DNA of 64,000 nucleotides from Alphaproteobacteria bacterium (GTDB lineage Bacteria; Pseudomonadota; Alphaproteobacteria; Rhizobiales; Hyphomicrobiaceae): positions 47,624 to 111,623 of the forward strand of contig JAGVSR010000064.1 of the NCBI GenBank assembly GCA_019137195.1, in the 5' to 3' direction. Under the pieces are notes generated by a model. The model was not told the DNA's origin. It saw nothing but the letters and a program-made list of their open reading frames with translations, and searched no databases. The position numbers and the translations under genes are program-made. This document shows positions 18,984-26,721 of the stretch, in pieces. Within the stretch, counting starts at the first letter, position 1; every line of letters begins with the position of its first letter.

Positions 18984-21689
18984 ATGACGGCGAACGCTTC
19001 CGGACCATCCGACTTCAAGCTGAGCAAAGCTCACGACGACCGCGCGTTCGAGCGCAAGATCCGGCGTGCGCAATGGATCATGCTCGCCGAGCGCGTTTGG
19101 CTGCGGCTGTGGCTGGTGTTCGCGGTCGGGAGCGCTTTCGTGCTGACCGCGCTCGCCGGACTGTGGGAGCAGCTCGGACCGACGGCGCAGATGGCCGGGC
19201 TCGGGATCTTCGGTACTGCGCTCCTCGTCGCGCTGATCCAGCTTCTGCGCGTGCCTTGGCCGTCGCGCGACGAGGCAATCCGGCGTCTCGAGCGGGTGTC
19301 GGGGCTTCCGCACCGGCCGGCGTCGTCGTACGAGGACACGCTGACGGCCTCGGCCGACGACCCTGCGACACGTGCCATCTGGATTGCCCACCGGAGCCGC
19401 ATGGGCGCGCTTCTGAGGCGCCTCAGACCCGGCAATCCCGCTCCACGGACGGATCGCTTCGATCCATACGCCGTGCGCGGGCTGGCGGTGCTGGCACTCC
19501 TGCTCGGCGGCGTGCTGGCGGGGCCTGCGCTGCACGACCGGCTGTCGCGTCCGTTCCGTCTCGGGATCCCGGACCGGCTGGCCGAGGCTCGGCTCGACGC
19601 CTGGGTGACGCCGCCCGCCTACACGAACCTGCCGCCGCTGATGCTGGCCGACGGCGCCAATCCGATCGGCATGAAGGCTACGCTCGCGGACAAGGGTGCC
19701 GGCAAGGATTCCTCGAGGCCCCATCTCGTTCCTGAAGGCAGCACGGTCATCGTGCGCGCCGTCGGGCTCGGGACGATGGCTCTCAAGCTCATCGTTCCGG
19801 GCGCCGATCCCAAGAAGCCCGACGTGATCGCTGCCGAGACCAAGAGCGGCGGTCAGGAGGTGCAGGAGGTCCGTTACGAGGTGATGGCACCGGTCTCGGT
19901 GGACGTCATGGCTGGTGAGACCAAGATTGCGACCTGGCAGCTCGACGTGACGCCCGACCAGCCGCCCAAGATCGCACTCACGAAGAAGATGGAGGTGACG
20001 TCGCGGGGATCGCTGAAGCTCACCTACAAGGTCGAGGACGACTATGGCGTGGCCTCGGGCGAGGTGAAGCTCGAGAAGGCGCCGAAGCCCACGGACCCGA
20101 AGACCGCGTGGGCGCAAGCGAAACCGCCGTCGGGGCCGCGCCCGCCGCTCGAGAGACCGCCGCAGCTGCCGCTCAAGCTGCCGCAGGCCTCGGCCAAGGA
20201 GGGTGAGGCCGCGACCTACCTCGAGCTCGCCTCGCACCCATGGGCTGGCATGCGCGTGAAGATGACGCTCGTCGCCAAGGACGTCGCGGGCAAGATCGGC
20301 AAGAGCGAGACGATGGAGCTCGTGCTGCCGGAGCGCCAGTTCAAGAAGCCGCTCGCCAGAGCCGTCGTCGAACAGCGCCGCAAGCTCATCGACGATGCAC
20401 GCTATCGCGACCAGGTCGAGAACGCGCTCGGCGCCCTTACAATGGCGCCGGAGGGCTTCATCGACGATGCACGCGTCTACCTGGGACTGCGCACCGTCTA
20501 CCACAGGCTCGGCAACGACCAGTCCAACGACGCCGTCAGGACCAGCATTCCGCAGTTGTGGCAGATCGCGCTCAGGATCGAGGACGGCGATCTTTCCGAT
20601 GCGGAGCGCCGACTGCGCGAGGCGCAGGACAAGCTCGCCAAGGCGATCGAGGAGGGGGCGTCCGAGGAGGAGATCGCGAAGCTCATGGCCGAGCTGCGCG
20701 AGGCGTTCAACGACTACGCGCGGCAGATGGCCGAGCAGCGGAAGAACGACGGCAACCAGCAGGGCGGGAACGACGAGAACAGCCAGGAGCTCTCCCAGGA
20801 GGAGATCGACGAGATGATGAAGAACCTCGAGGAGATGGCGAAGTCCGGCTCCAAAGAGGAAGCCATGAAGATGCTCGCGGACATCCAGGATCTCATGGAG
20901 CGCATGCAGTCGGGCCAGATGAGCCAGGAGCAGGCGCAAGAGAACAAGGAGCTGATGAAGATGACCGAGGAGCTCTCCGAGATGCTCGGCGAGCAGCAGC
21001 AGCTCATGGACGACACCTTCGCCGAGCAGCGGAACGGGGAGGAGCAGGAAGGCGGGCAACAGCAGCCGGGGCGAAGCGGCAAGCAGCAGCGCGGCGGACA
21101 GAAGTCCGGCCAGTCGCAGCGTGGCCAGCGCGGGCAGAACCAGCCGGGACAGGAGGGACAGGACGGCGAGGAGGGGCAGGACGGTAACGAGCTCGGTCAA
21201 GGCAACGAGCGCGGCCGGCAGGGGCAGGGCAAAGGGCGGCTCGGCGAGCGGCAGAAGGCGCTCAAGGAGCGGCTCTCGAAGCTGCAGGAGGAGATGCGCC
21301 AGAAGCGTGCTGGCGCGGCCGACAAGCTCGGCGACGCGACGGACGCCATGGAGAACGCCGAGCGAGCGCTCGGCGACAACGAGCTCGGCGATGCGCTCGA
21401 GCAGCAGGCTCAGGCGCTCGACCAGATGCGCCAGAGTGCCCAGCAGATGATGGAGCAGATGATGGCCAACTCGCCGCAGCGGAACGGGCGGCGTGGCGAC
21501 AGCCGCGATCCGCTTGGCCGGCCGCAGAAGACGCAGGGGCCCGACCTCGGCACCTCGGTCAAGGTGCCGGGCGAGATCGACCGCCAGAAGGCGCGCGAGA
21601 TCCTCGAGGAGCTGCGCCGCCGCCTCGGTGAGGCGACACGCCCGCCCTCCGAGCTCGACTACCTGGAGCGGCTCGAGAAGCGGTTCTGA
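18984..21689 (+). CDS. DUF4175 (TIGR02302-type) membrane protein
   Basis: A 901-residue alphaproteobacterial protein of unknown function. Helices are at about 36-60, 66-88 and 160-178, followed by a long periplasmic part: a beta-rich domain (MEVTSRGSLKLTYKVEDDYG), a helical region with MAPEGFIDDARVYLGLRTVY, and an extreme Glu/Gln/Met-rich stretch (MSQEQAQENKELMKM). A Gly/Gln-rich linker with GRSGKQQRGGQKSGQSQRG ends before KAREILEELRRRLGEATRP, a conserved family ending. The ATG at 18984 gives the best N-terminus; a TTG at 18957 is possible. A role at the envelope is inferred from topology only. Confidence 0.88.
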   Translation: MTANASGPSDFKLSKAHDDRAFERKIRRAQWIMLAERVWLRLWLVFAVGSAFVLTALAGLWEQLGPTAQMAGLGIFGTALLVALIQLLRVPWPSRDEAIRRLERVSGLPHRPASSYEDTLTASADDPATRAIWIAHRSRMGALLRRLRPGNPAPRTDRFDPYAVRGLAVLALLLGGVLAGPALHDRLSRPFRLGIPDRLAEARLDAWVTPPAYTNLPPLMLADGANPIGMKATLADKGAGKDSSRPHLVPEGSTVIVRAVGLGTMALKLIVPGADPKKPDVIAAETKSGGQEVQEVRYEVMAPVSVDVMAGETKIATWQLDVTPDQPPKIALTKKMEVTSRGSLKLTYKVEDDYGVASGEVKLEKAPKPTDPKTAWAQAKPPSGPRPPLERPPQLPLKLPQASAKEGEAATYLELASHPWAGMRVKMTLVAKDVAGKIGKSETMELVLPERQFKKPLARAVVEQRRKLIDDARYRDQVENALGALTMAPEGFIDDARVYLGLRTVYHRLGNDQSNDAVRTSIPQLWQIALRIEDGDLSDAERRLREAQDKLAKAIEEGASEEEIAKLMAELREAFNDYARQMAEQRKNDGNQQGGNDENSQELSQEEIDEMMKNLEEMAKSGSKEEAMKMLADIQDLMERMQSGQMSQEQAQENKELMKMTEELSEMLGEQQQLMDDTFAEQRNGEEQEGGQQQPGRSGKQQRGGQKSGQSQRGQRGQNQPGQEGQDGEEGQDGNELGQGNERGRQGQGKGRLGERQKALKERLSKLQEEMRQKRAGAADKLGDATDAMENAERALGDNELGDALEQQAQALDQMRQSAQQMMEQMMANSPQRNGRRGDSRDPLGRPQKTQGPDLGTSVKVPGEIDRQKAREILEELRRRLGEATRPPSELDYLERLEKRF

Positions 21690-21746
21690 GAGGGCGACGA
21701 GGGAGGCGCAACGGAGCTGGCCTCCTCTGTCTTCATGGCTGGTCCC

Positions 21747-21775
21747 TTGCCTGCGGTCGCCGCCCCCGGTATAAG
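21747..21775 (+). promoter_or_regulatory. Likely sigma-70 promoter of rplY
   Basis: TTGCCT at 21747-21752 and TATAAG at 21770-21775 are spaced by exactly 17 bp, about 85 bp before the rplY start. In this GC-rich background TATAAG stands out. It probably drives rplY and perhaps pth. Confidence 0.6.
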
Positions 21776-21860
21776 CGCGCCATCTCAAGCCAATGCATGA
21801 GACGCCGCCCGGCACCCTTGGAGGCCGGTTGCGGCCAATTTCACTTGGAGAAACAAAGCC

Positions 21861-22610
21861 ATGGCTACTGAGCTCATCGAGCTGAAAGCCTCGGCGCGCC
21901 CGCGTGCAGGCAAGGGGGCCGCACGTAAAGCCCGCCGTGAAAACCAAGTCCCGGCTGTCGTTTACGGCGACAACCAGGCGCCCGACACCATCACCGTCGA
22001 CTACAACGAGCTGTGGAAGCAGATCCTGAAGGGTCAGTTCCTGTCGACCGTGTTCGAGGTCAACGTCGGCGGCACTAAGACCAAGGTCATTCCGCGCGAC
22101 GTGCAGGTCGATCCAGTCAAGGATACGCCGATCCACGTCGACTTTCTGCGTATCGGCAAGGACGGGATCATCCGCGTCGCGGTGCCGATGCGCTTCGTCA
22201 ACGAGGCTCTGTCGCCGGGCCTCAAGCGTGGCGGTGTCCTCAACATCGTACGCCACGACGTCGAGGTTTTCTGCCCCTACGACCAGATCCCGAAGTACTT
22301 CGAGGCCACCCTCGAGGGCCTTGAGATCGGCCGCTCGCTGCACATCTCGTCGGTCAAGCTGCCGGACGGCGTCAAGACCGTCATTCAGGGCCGTGACTTC
22401 ACCGTCGCCACCATTGCGGGCGCAGTGAAGGACGAGGAGGCCAACGCCGCCGTTGCCGCAGAGGGCGCTGCCGCTCCCGCCGCAGGCGATGCCAAGGCTG
22501 CCGCTCCGGCCGCCGGTGGCAAGGCTGCCGCTCCCGCAGCCGGCGCCAAGGCCCCGGCCGCTGGCGCGAAGGCCGCAGCTCCGGCCGCCAAGCCTGCCGC
22601 GAAGAAGTGA
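21861..22610 (+). CDS. rplY: 50S ribosomal protein L25/Ctc
   Basis: Binds 5S rRNA in the large subunit. The 249-residue protein has the L25 N-terminal domain (RPRAGKGAARKARRENQVPA VVYG at residues 12-35) and the Ctc-type C-terminal beta domain (PIHVDFLRIG, LKRGGVLNIVRHDVEVFCP, LEIGRSLHISSVKLPDGVK). Residues about 195-249 form an Ala/Pro/Lys tail of repeated PAAGxKA units, common in alphaproteobacterial L25. CTTGGAG precedes the ATG. It is followed by pth, as in many Hyphomicrobiales. Confidence 0.97.
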   Translation: MATELIELKASARPRAGKGAARKARRENQVPAVVYGDNQAPDTITVDYNELWKQILKGQFLSTVFEVNVGGTKTKVIPRDVQVDPVKDTPIHVDFLRIGKDGIIRVAVPMRFVNEALSPGLKRGGVLNIVRHDVEVFCPYDQIPKYFEATLEGLEIGRSLHISSVKLPDGVKTVIQGRDFTVATIAGAVKDEEANAAVAAEGAAAPAAGDAKAAAPAAGGKAAAPAAGAKAPAAGAKAAAPAAKPAAKK

Positions 22611-22616
22611 GCTCGG

Positions 22617-22645
22617 GCCCGGCCTTCGCGGCCGGGCTTCCTCTT
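22617..22645 (+). terminator. Hairpin after rplY, possible terminator
   Basis: GCCCGGCC (22617-22624) and GGCCGGGC (22630-22637) form perfect 8-bp arms around TTCGC, followed by TTCCTCTTG. It starts 6 bases after the rplY stop. The T-tract is broken, so it may act as a partial terminator or an mRNA-stabilising hairpin. Confidence 0.5.
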
Positions 22646-22660
22646 GCTCTGCGCCCCGGC

Positions 22661-22711
22661 ATCCCGCGCGCATCGCAGCACACCGCGTGTGTTGCGATGT
22701 AGACGCGGGAT
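22661..22711. repeat. Long imperfect palindrome (REP-like hairpin)
   Basis: Outer arms ATCCCGCG (22661-22668) and CGCGGGAT (22704-22711) enclose inner 13-bp arms beginning CATCGCA (22671-22683) and ending TGCGATG (22687-22699), with one G-T wobble and a 3-base loop CGC. The internal loop is 2 by 4 bases. It lies between rplY and pth and is followed by CTTTATCTG. The form fits intergenic REP-like elements or a processing hairpin. Confidence 0.6.
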
Positions 22712-22808
22712 CTTTATCTGAGGCAGGCCTTTCGAGAGCCCCTGCCATCGTGTACCGCGACCGTCGCGGCGCGCACGGGATGGCGGGTCTACAACCTGGG
22801 CATTCGAG

Positions 22809-23579
22809 ATGAAGCTCTTCATCGGCCTTGGCAACCCCGGCAGCGAGTATGCCGGCAACCGCCACAACGTCGGCTTCATGGCGGTCGACCGCATTGCGGC
22901 TGCGCACGGGTTCGGGCCGTGGAAGAAGAAGTTTCAGGGCTTGGCTGCCGACGGCGAGATCGCAGGCGAGAAGGTCCTCCTGCTCAAGCCGCAGACCTAC
23001 ATGAACGAGAGCGGCCGCTCTGTCGGCGAGGCGGCGCGCTTCCTCAAGATCGAGGAGGCGGACATTGTCGTCTTCTACGACGAGATCGACCTCGCGCCCG
23101 GCAAGCTCAAGGTGAAGACCGGCGGCGGCAACGCGGGTCACAACGGCCTCAGGTCGATGTCGGCGCACATCGGCAACGAGTACGTGCGCGTCCGCATCGG
23201 AGTCGGGCACCCGGGCGTGAAAGAGCTCGTTGCGCGCTGGGTGCTGTCCGATTTTGCCAAGGCCGATGCGGCGTGGCTCGATCCACTTCTGGACTCGATG
23301 GCGAAGTCTGCCGGGCGTCTTGCCAAGGGCGACCAGGCGCGCTTCATGACGGACGTCGCGAAGCTTGCCGGCGGAGCCGAGGAGCCGGGCGCGAAGCGCG
23401 AGCCCGACACGACCGTGGCGGCGGGGCGGCCGGCCCGCGCCGCCGACCAGCCTGCGAACGAGCCGCGGTCCCAGCCGCGCGCGGCCCATCCTGCCGGCGA
23501 GCGGGCCAACAAGCGCCAGTCGGCGCTCGCAGAGAACCTCAAGAAATGGCTCGCGGGCCGCAAGGGCGGCGAGGAGTAG
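22809..23579 (+). CDS. pth: Peptidyl-tRNA hydrolase with C-terminal extension
   Basis: Releases peptides from drop-off peptidyl-tRNA. The 256-residue protein has the family motifs [20 protein letters not shown] (catalytic His19), [23 protein letters not shown] and [12 protein letters not shown]. The usual protein ends near residue 190; residues 190-256 are an added Arg/Ala/Pro-rich tail ending in a basic helix ([16 protein letters not shown]), also seen in other alphaproteobacteria. It follows rplY by about 200 bp. Confidence 0.96.
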   Translation: MKLFIGLGNPGSEYAGNRHNVGFMAVDRIAAAHGFGPWKKKFQGLAADGEIAGEKVLLLKPQTYMNESGRSVGEAARFLKIEEADIVVFYDEIDLAPGKLKVKTGGGNAGHNGLRSMSAHIGNEYVRVRIGVGHPGVKELVARWVLSDFAKADAAWLDPLLDSMAKSAGRLAKGDQARFMTDVAKLAGGAEEPGAKREPDTTVAAGRPARAADQPANEPRSQPRAAHPAGERANKRQSALAENLKKWLAGRKGGEE

Positions 23580-23717
23580 AGGGCTCGGCGGCCCCTGCAC
23601 TCCGTGCCCGGGTCAGGCCCGGCCATGACGTAGCAGTTTGGCCGCCCCGTGGCATTTTTCAGCGCGCGGAGTTGGGCTATAAGCCGGTCCGTTGCAAAAG
23701 CGCAGGGGAAGGCGTCG

Positions 23718-24527
23718 ATGAGCACCAGGGACGAAGACAACAACCACGCCGAGAAGGGCGTGGCTGCCGTTCTTTGGCGGCGGGGCCGGCAAGCCAAGCA
23801 GGGCTACGACTGGGCGGACCGCATCAACTGGATCCTTTCGCTGTTCAAGAGTCCGGCCGAGATGGCGGTTGCGGTCGGCTCGCTCGGCGTGATTGGGGCG
23901 GTCGGCGGCATGACGCTCGTCGAGGCCGTCGGCAACCGCGGGCTCGACACCTCGAGCGCCGGACTGGTCGAGACCGAACGCTCGACGCCGTCCGCGACCG
24001 TGTTCACCATCGAGGGCTGGGACAAGTCCGGCAGGCGGGCCGTGTTCGACGTTGTCGTCGCCAAGAAGGAATTCATGTGGGTGCGCGGCAGTGCGGAGGA
24101 GCTCGAGAAGGAAGGACGCATCATCAAGGCGGATGCGATTGCCGGGGAAGTGTTCGACACCGAGGTCACGACGGCGCTCGGCAGCGCGCGCGAGATCATC
24201 GCGGTTGGGACGGCCTCGCAGGAAGGGGAGCCCGAGCAGGAAAAGGCGCGTGCGGGGAGGCGAGCGCAGCTCACTGCCGATCTGGCGGCCAAGGTCGCGC
24301 AGCCCGGGACGCCGGTCTCGACCTTGAATCTCGGCCAATACCGAGAGCCTTGTGCGGCCTGCGAGACGAGCGGCACCAGCTGGCAGCGGCCGTTCATCGT
24401 CGTCGCGGCCAAAGACGTCGAGGGCGGCTGCAATGTCGGCGAGGCGCTCGCGGACGCACTCACGGGCAAGACCAGACTGCCGAGCCCCGCGAGCTATTCG
24501 ACGTTCGAAATCACGAAGTCGCAGTGA
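23718..24527 (+). CDS. Membrane-anchored protein, unknown
   Basis: A 269-residue protein. Residues 1-40 are cytoplasmic and polar, residues about 48-72 form a hydrophobic segment (MAVAVGSLGVIGAVGGMTLVEA), and the remainder is soluble. The soluble part has a beta-rich region (ATVFTIEGWDKSGRRAVFDVVV) and a later CAACETSGTSWQRPFIVVAA ... GGCNVGEALADAL stretch with three Cys that could bind metal or form disulfides. GGGGAAGG precedes the ATG at 23718. No family recognised; downstream position suggests possible co-expression with pth. Confidence 0.7.
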   Translation: MSTRDEDNNHAEKGVAAVLWRRGRQAKQGYDWADRINWILSLFKSPAEMAVAVGSLGVIGAVGGMTLVEAVGNRGLDTSSAGLVETERSTPSATVFTIEGWDKSGRRAVFDVVVAKKEFMWVRGSAEELEKEGRIIKADAIAGEVFDTEVTTALGSAREIIAVGTASQEGEPEQEKARAGRRAQLTADLAAKVAQPGTPVSTLNLGQYREPCAACETSGTSWQRPFIVVAAKDVEGGCNVGEALADALTGKTRLPSPASYSTFEITKSQ

Positions 24528-24813
24528 CGACCTTCCGCCTTACACGAGCACCGCGCGCGCCAGCACGCTCCGGGTGCCTGGCGGAGGCCTCCGGGAGCCG
24601 GCGCCGCGGGTGGATCCTCAACGCGCCGTCAGGCCCTGCCGTCGCCGGGGTGGCGTAAGCCGGGTGGGGTTTCAAGCGCCTGAGGATGGAATATCCTCGA
24701 TGCGCAGGCTCGACCCGGCCAGCGTCGCGCCGCGACGCATACTGCCCGAGTGCAATGGCGGAGGCGTGCGTGTTCTGGTCTAATCCGGCCCGACATTCGG
24801 ATAGGAGCGCGCC

Positions 24814-26433
24814 ATGCCCGCAGCCCGCCAGAGCTTCGATGCCCTCATCATCGGTGCCGGCCACAACGGCCTCACGTGCGCCGCCTATCTGGCGCGGGCC
24901 GGCCTCAAGGTGAAGGTGCTGGAAGCGCGGCGGGTCATTGGCGGGGCGGCGGTGACGGAGGAGTTCGCGCCCGGCTACCGCAACTCGTCGTGCTCCTACG
25001 TCGTGAGCCTTCTCAATCCCAAGGTCGTGCGGGATCTCGAGCTGGCGACGCACGGGCTAGAGATCATTCCGCGGCCGACCGACGGCTTCTTCCCGCAGCC
25101 CGACAGCTCGTACCTGATGTACGGTCCCGACGCCGCCGAGTTCAAGGCCCAGCTCGACCAGCGTGCGCCGGGCGATGCCGAGGGCTACGAGCGCTTCGAC
25201 GCCGACCTTACGGCGCTGGTTCCGGTGTTTCGCGAGCTGATGCTCGTTACACCGCCCAACCTCGCCGCCAGCATCTCGGATCTCGTCATCGCAGCGTTGA
25301 CCCTGAACACGGCCCGGCGCCTCTCGGCAAGGGAGCGCGCGCTGCTCGTCGATGTCATGACGGCGTCCGCCGACGAGTTCCTATCGCGCTACTTCAAGGA
25401 CGAGGCGGTCAAGGCCTCGTTCGGCTACCTGTCGGCGATCGGCAGCATGGTCAGTCCCTATGCCGGTGGCACGGCCTATATCCTGCTCGACCACGTGGTC
25501 GGCGAGGTCAACGGGGTGCGCGGCATGTGGGGGCATGCCAAAGGCGGCATGGGCGCCATCTCGGAAGCGATCGCGCGCTCGGCTATGGCCCATGGTGCGG
25601 AGATCGATACCGACGAGCCGGTTGCGGAGGTCATCGTCGAAAAGGGTGCGGTCAAGGGGGTGGCAACCAAGGACGGACACATCTACATGGCGCCGCGGGT
25701 CGTCTCGGCGGTGCATCCGAAGCTTCTCTACGGCAAGCTGATCGATGCAGCGGAGACGCCGGCGCCACTCAAGCAGGACATCGACGACTACGTGTCGATG
25801 TCGGGCACGTTCCGCATGAACGTGGCCCTCGACGAGCTACCGGATTTCACCTCGGTGCCGGGCAAGAGCGCAGGGCCGCAGCATGTCGGCTCGATCATCA
25901 TCTGTCCTTCGATGCGCTACCTCGACCAGGCCTACGACGACGCCAAGCACGGCGGCTGGGCGAAGGCGCCGATGATCGAGCTTTGCATTCCGTCGACGCT
26001 CGACGATACGCTCGCGCCGGCCGGCAAGCACGTGGCGAGCCTCTTCTGCCAGCACTTCCATCCCTATCTCGCGGACGGTCGCGACTGGGACGATCATCGC
26101 GACGAGGTGGGCGACCTGATTCTGAAAACGGTCGACCGGTACGCGCCGAACTTCTCGGGGGCGGTCAGTGCGCGCAAGCTTCTGTCGCCCAAGGATCTCG
26201 AGCGCGACTATGGCCTCGTGGGCGGGTGCATCTTCCACGGCAGCCTCAAGCTCAACCAGGTATTCTCGGTCAGGCCCGCAGCCGGCATCGCGAGCTACCG
26301 CGGGCACCTGAAGGGGCTCTATCTCTGCAGCGCGGGCACGCATCCGGGTGGCGGCGTGTCCGGCGTGCCGGGTCACAATGCGGCGCGCGAGATCCTGAAG
26401 GACGCCAAAGGCTGGCGGCGGCTCTTCACGTAA
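24814..26433 (+). CDS. NAD(P)/FAD-dependent oxidoreductase, phytoene-dehydrogenase-like
   Basis: A 539-residue flavoprotein of the CrtI/PYROXD2-like family. The Rossmann FAD site is DALIIGAGHNGLTCAAYLA, followed by the second glycine-rich motif VLEARRVIGGAAVTEEF. The C-terminus has LYLCSAGTHPGGGVSGVPGH, the typical FAD-contact motif of this group. No carotenoid genes (crtB, crtE) are near, so a carotenoid role is not supported; the group as a whole is poorly characterised. The start gives a complete N-terminal Rossmann motif; AGGAG lies about 10 nt upstream. Confidence 0.88.
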   Translation: MPAARQSFDALIIGAGHNGLTCAAYLARAGLKVKVLEARRVIGGAAVTEEFAPGYRNSSCSYVVSLLNPKVVRDLELATHGLEIIPRPTDGFFPQPDSSYLMYGPDAAEFKAQLDQRAPGDAEGYERFDADLTALVPVFRELMLVTPPNLAASISDLVIAALTLNTARRLSARERALLVDVMTASADEFLSRYFKDEAVKASFGYLSAIGSMVSPYAGGTAYILLDHVVGEVNGVRGMWGHAKGGMGAISEAIARSAMAHGAEIDTDEPVAEVIVEKGAVKGVATKDGHIYMAPRVVSAVHPKLLYGKLIDAAETPAPLKQDIDDYVSMSGTFRMNVALDELPDFTSVPGKSAGPQHVGSIIICPSMRYLDQAYDDAKHGGWAKAPMIELCIPSTLDDTLAPAGKHVASLFCQHFHPYLADGRDWDDHRDEVGDLILKTVDRYAPNFSGAVSARKLLSPKDLERDYGLVGGCIFHGSLKLNQVFSVRPAAGIASYRGHLKGLYLCSAGTHPGGGVSGVPGHNAAREILKDAKGWRRLFT

Positions 26434-26618
26434 GGGCCGCGATGTTTGGGGCGGCGCGTCGGCCCGGTCTCGCGAGCATCGGGCGAGACTGGCACCAGCA
26501 GCGGTCTCGCGAGCCAGCTCGTCCCGAGAGGACGGACGGGGCGCTCGTGACCGACGTTCGCACGCTGCCGAACCGGCGTGGCTGCACCGGCGACGTCCGG
26601 GATCGAGGAAAAGCGAAA

Positions 26619-26645
26619 ACCGGCCGCGACGACGCCGCGACCGGT
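26619..26645 (-). terminator. Intrinsic terminator of the OmpA-family gene
   Basis: On the minus strand ACCGG-T-CGCG and CGCG-G-CCGGT pair around a short loop and run into TTTTCGCTTTTCC. It lies about 80 bases beyond the stop of the OmpA-family gene, in the convergent gap with the oxidoreductase. Confidence 0.6.
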
Positions 26646-26721
26646 CGATTGTTCGAGAGGCCAAGTAGGCTTCAGTCGCGCCAGCTCAGTCCGCACTTTG
26701 CTCAGCCGGAGCGAGCTCGAC

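Noticed and set aside
18912..23600. A 1,562-codon open frame on the minus strand
   Set aside because: It runs antisense through the DUF4175, rplY and pth genes, has an Arg/Leu/Ala/His-rich translation without motifs, and exists because GC-rich coding DNA leaves antisense frames open.
24682..24698. GAGGAT/ATCCTC small hairpin before the phytoene-dehydrogenase-like gene
   Set aside because: Arms of 6 bp and no T-tract or promoter context; too weak to annotate.
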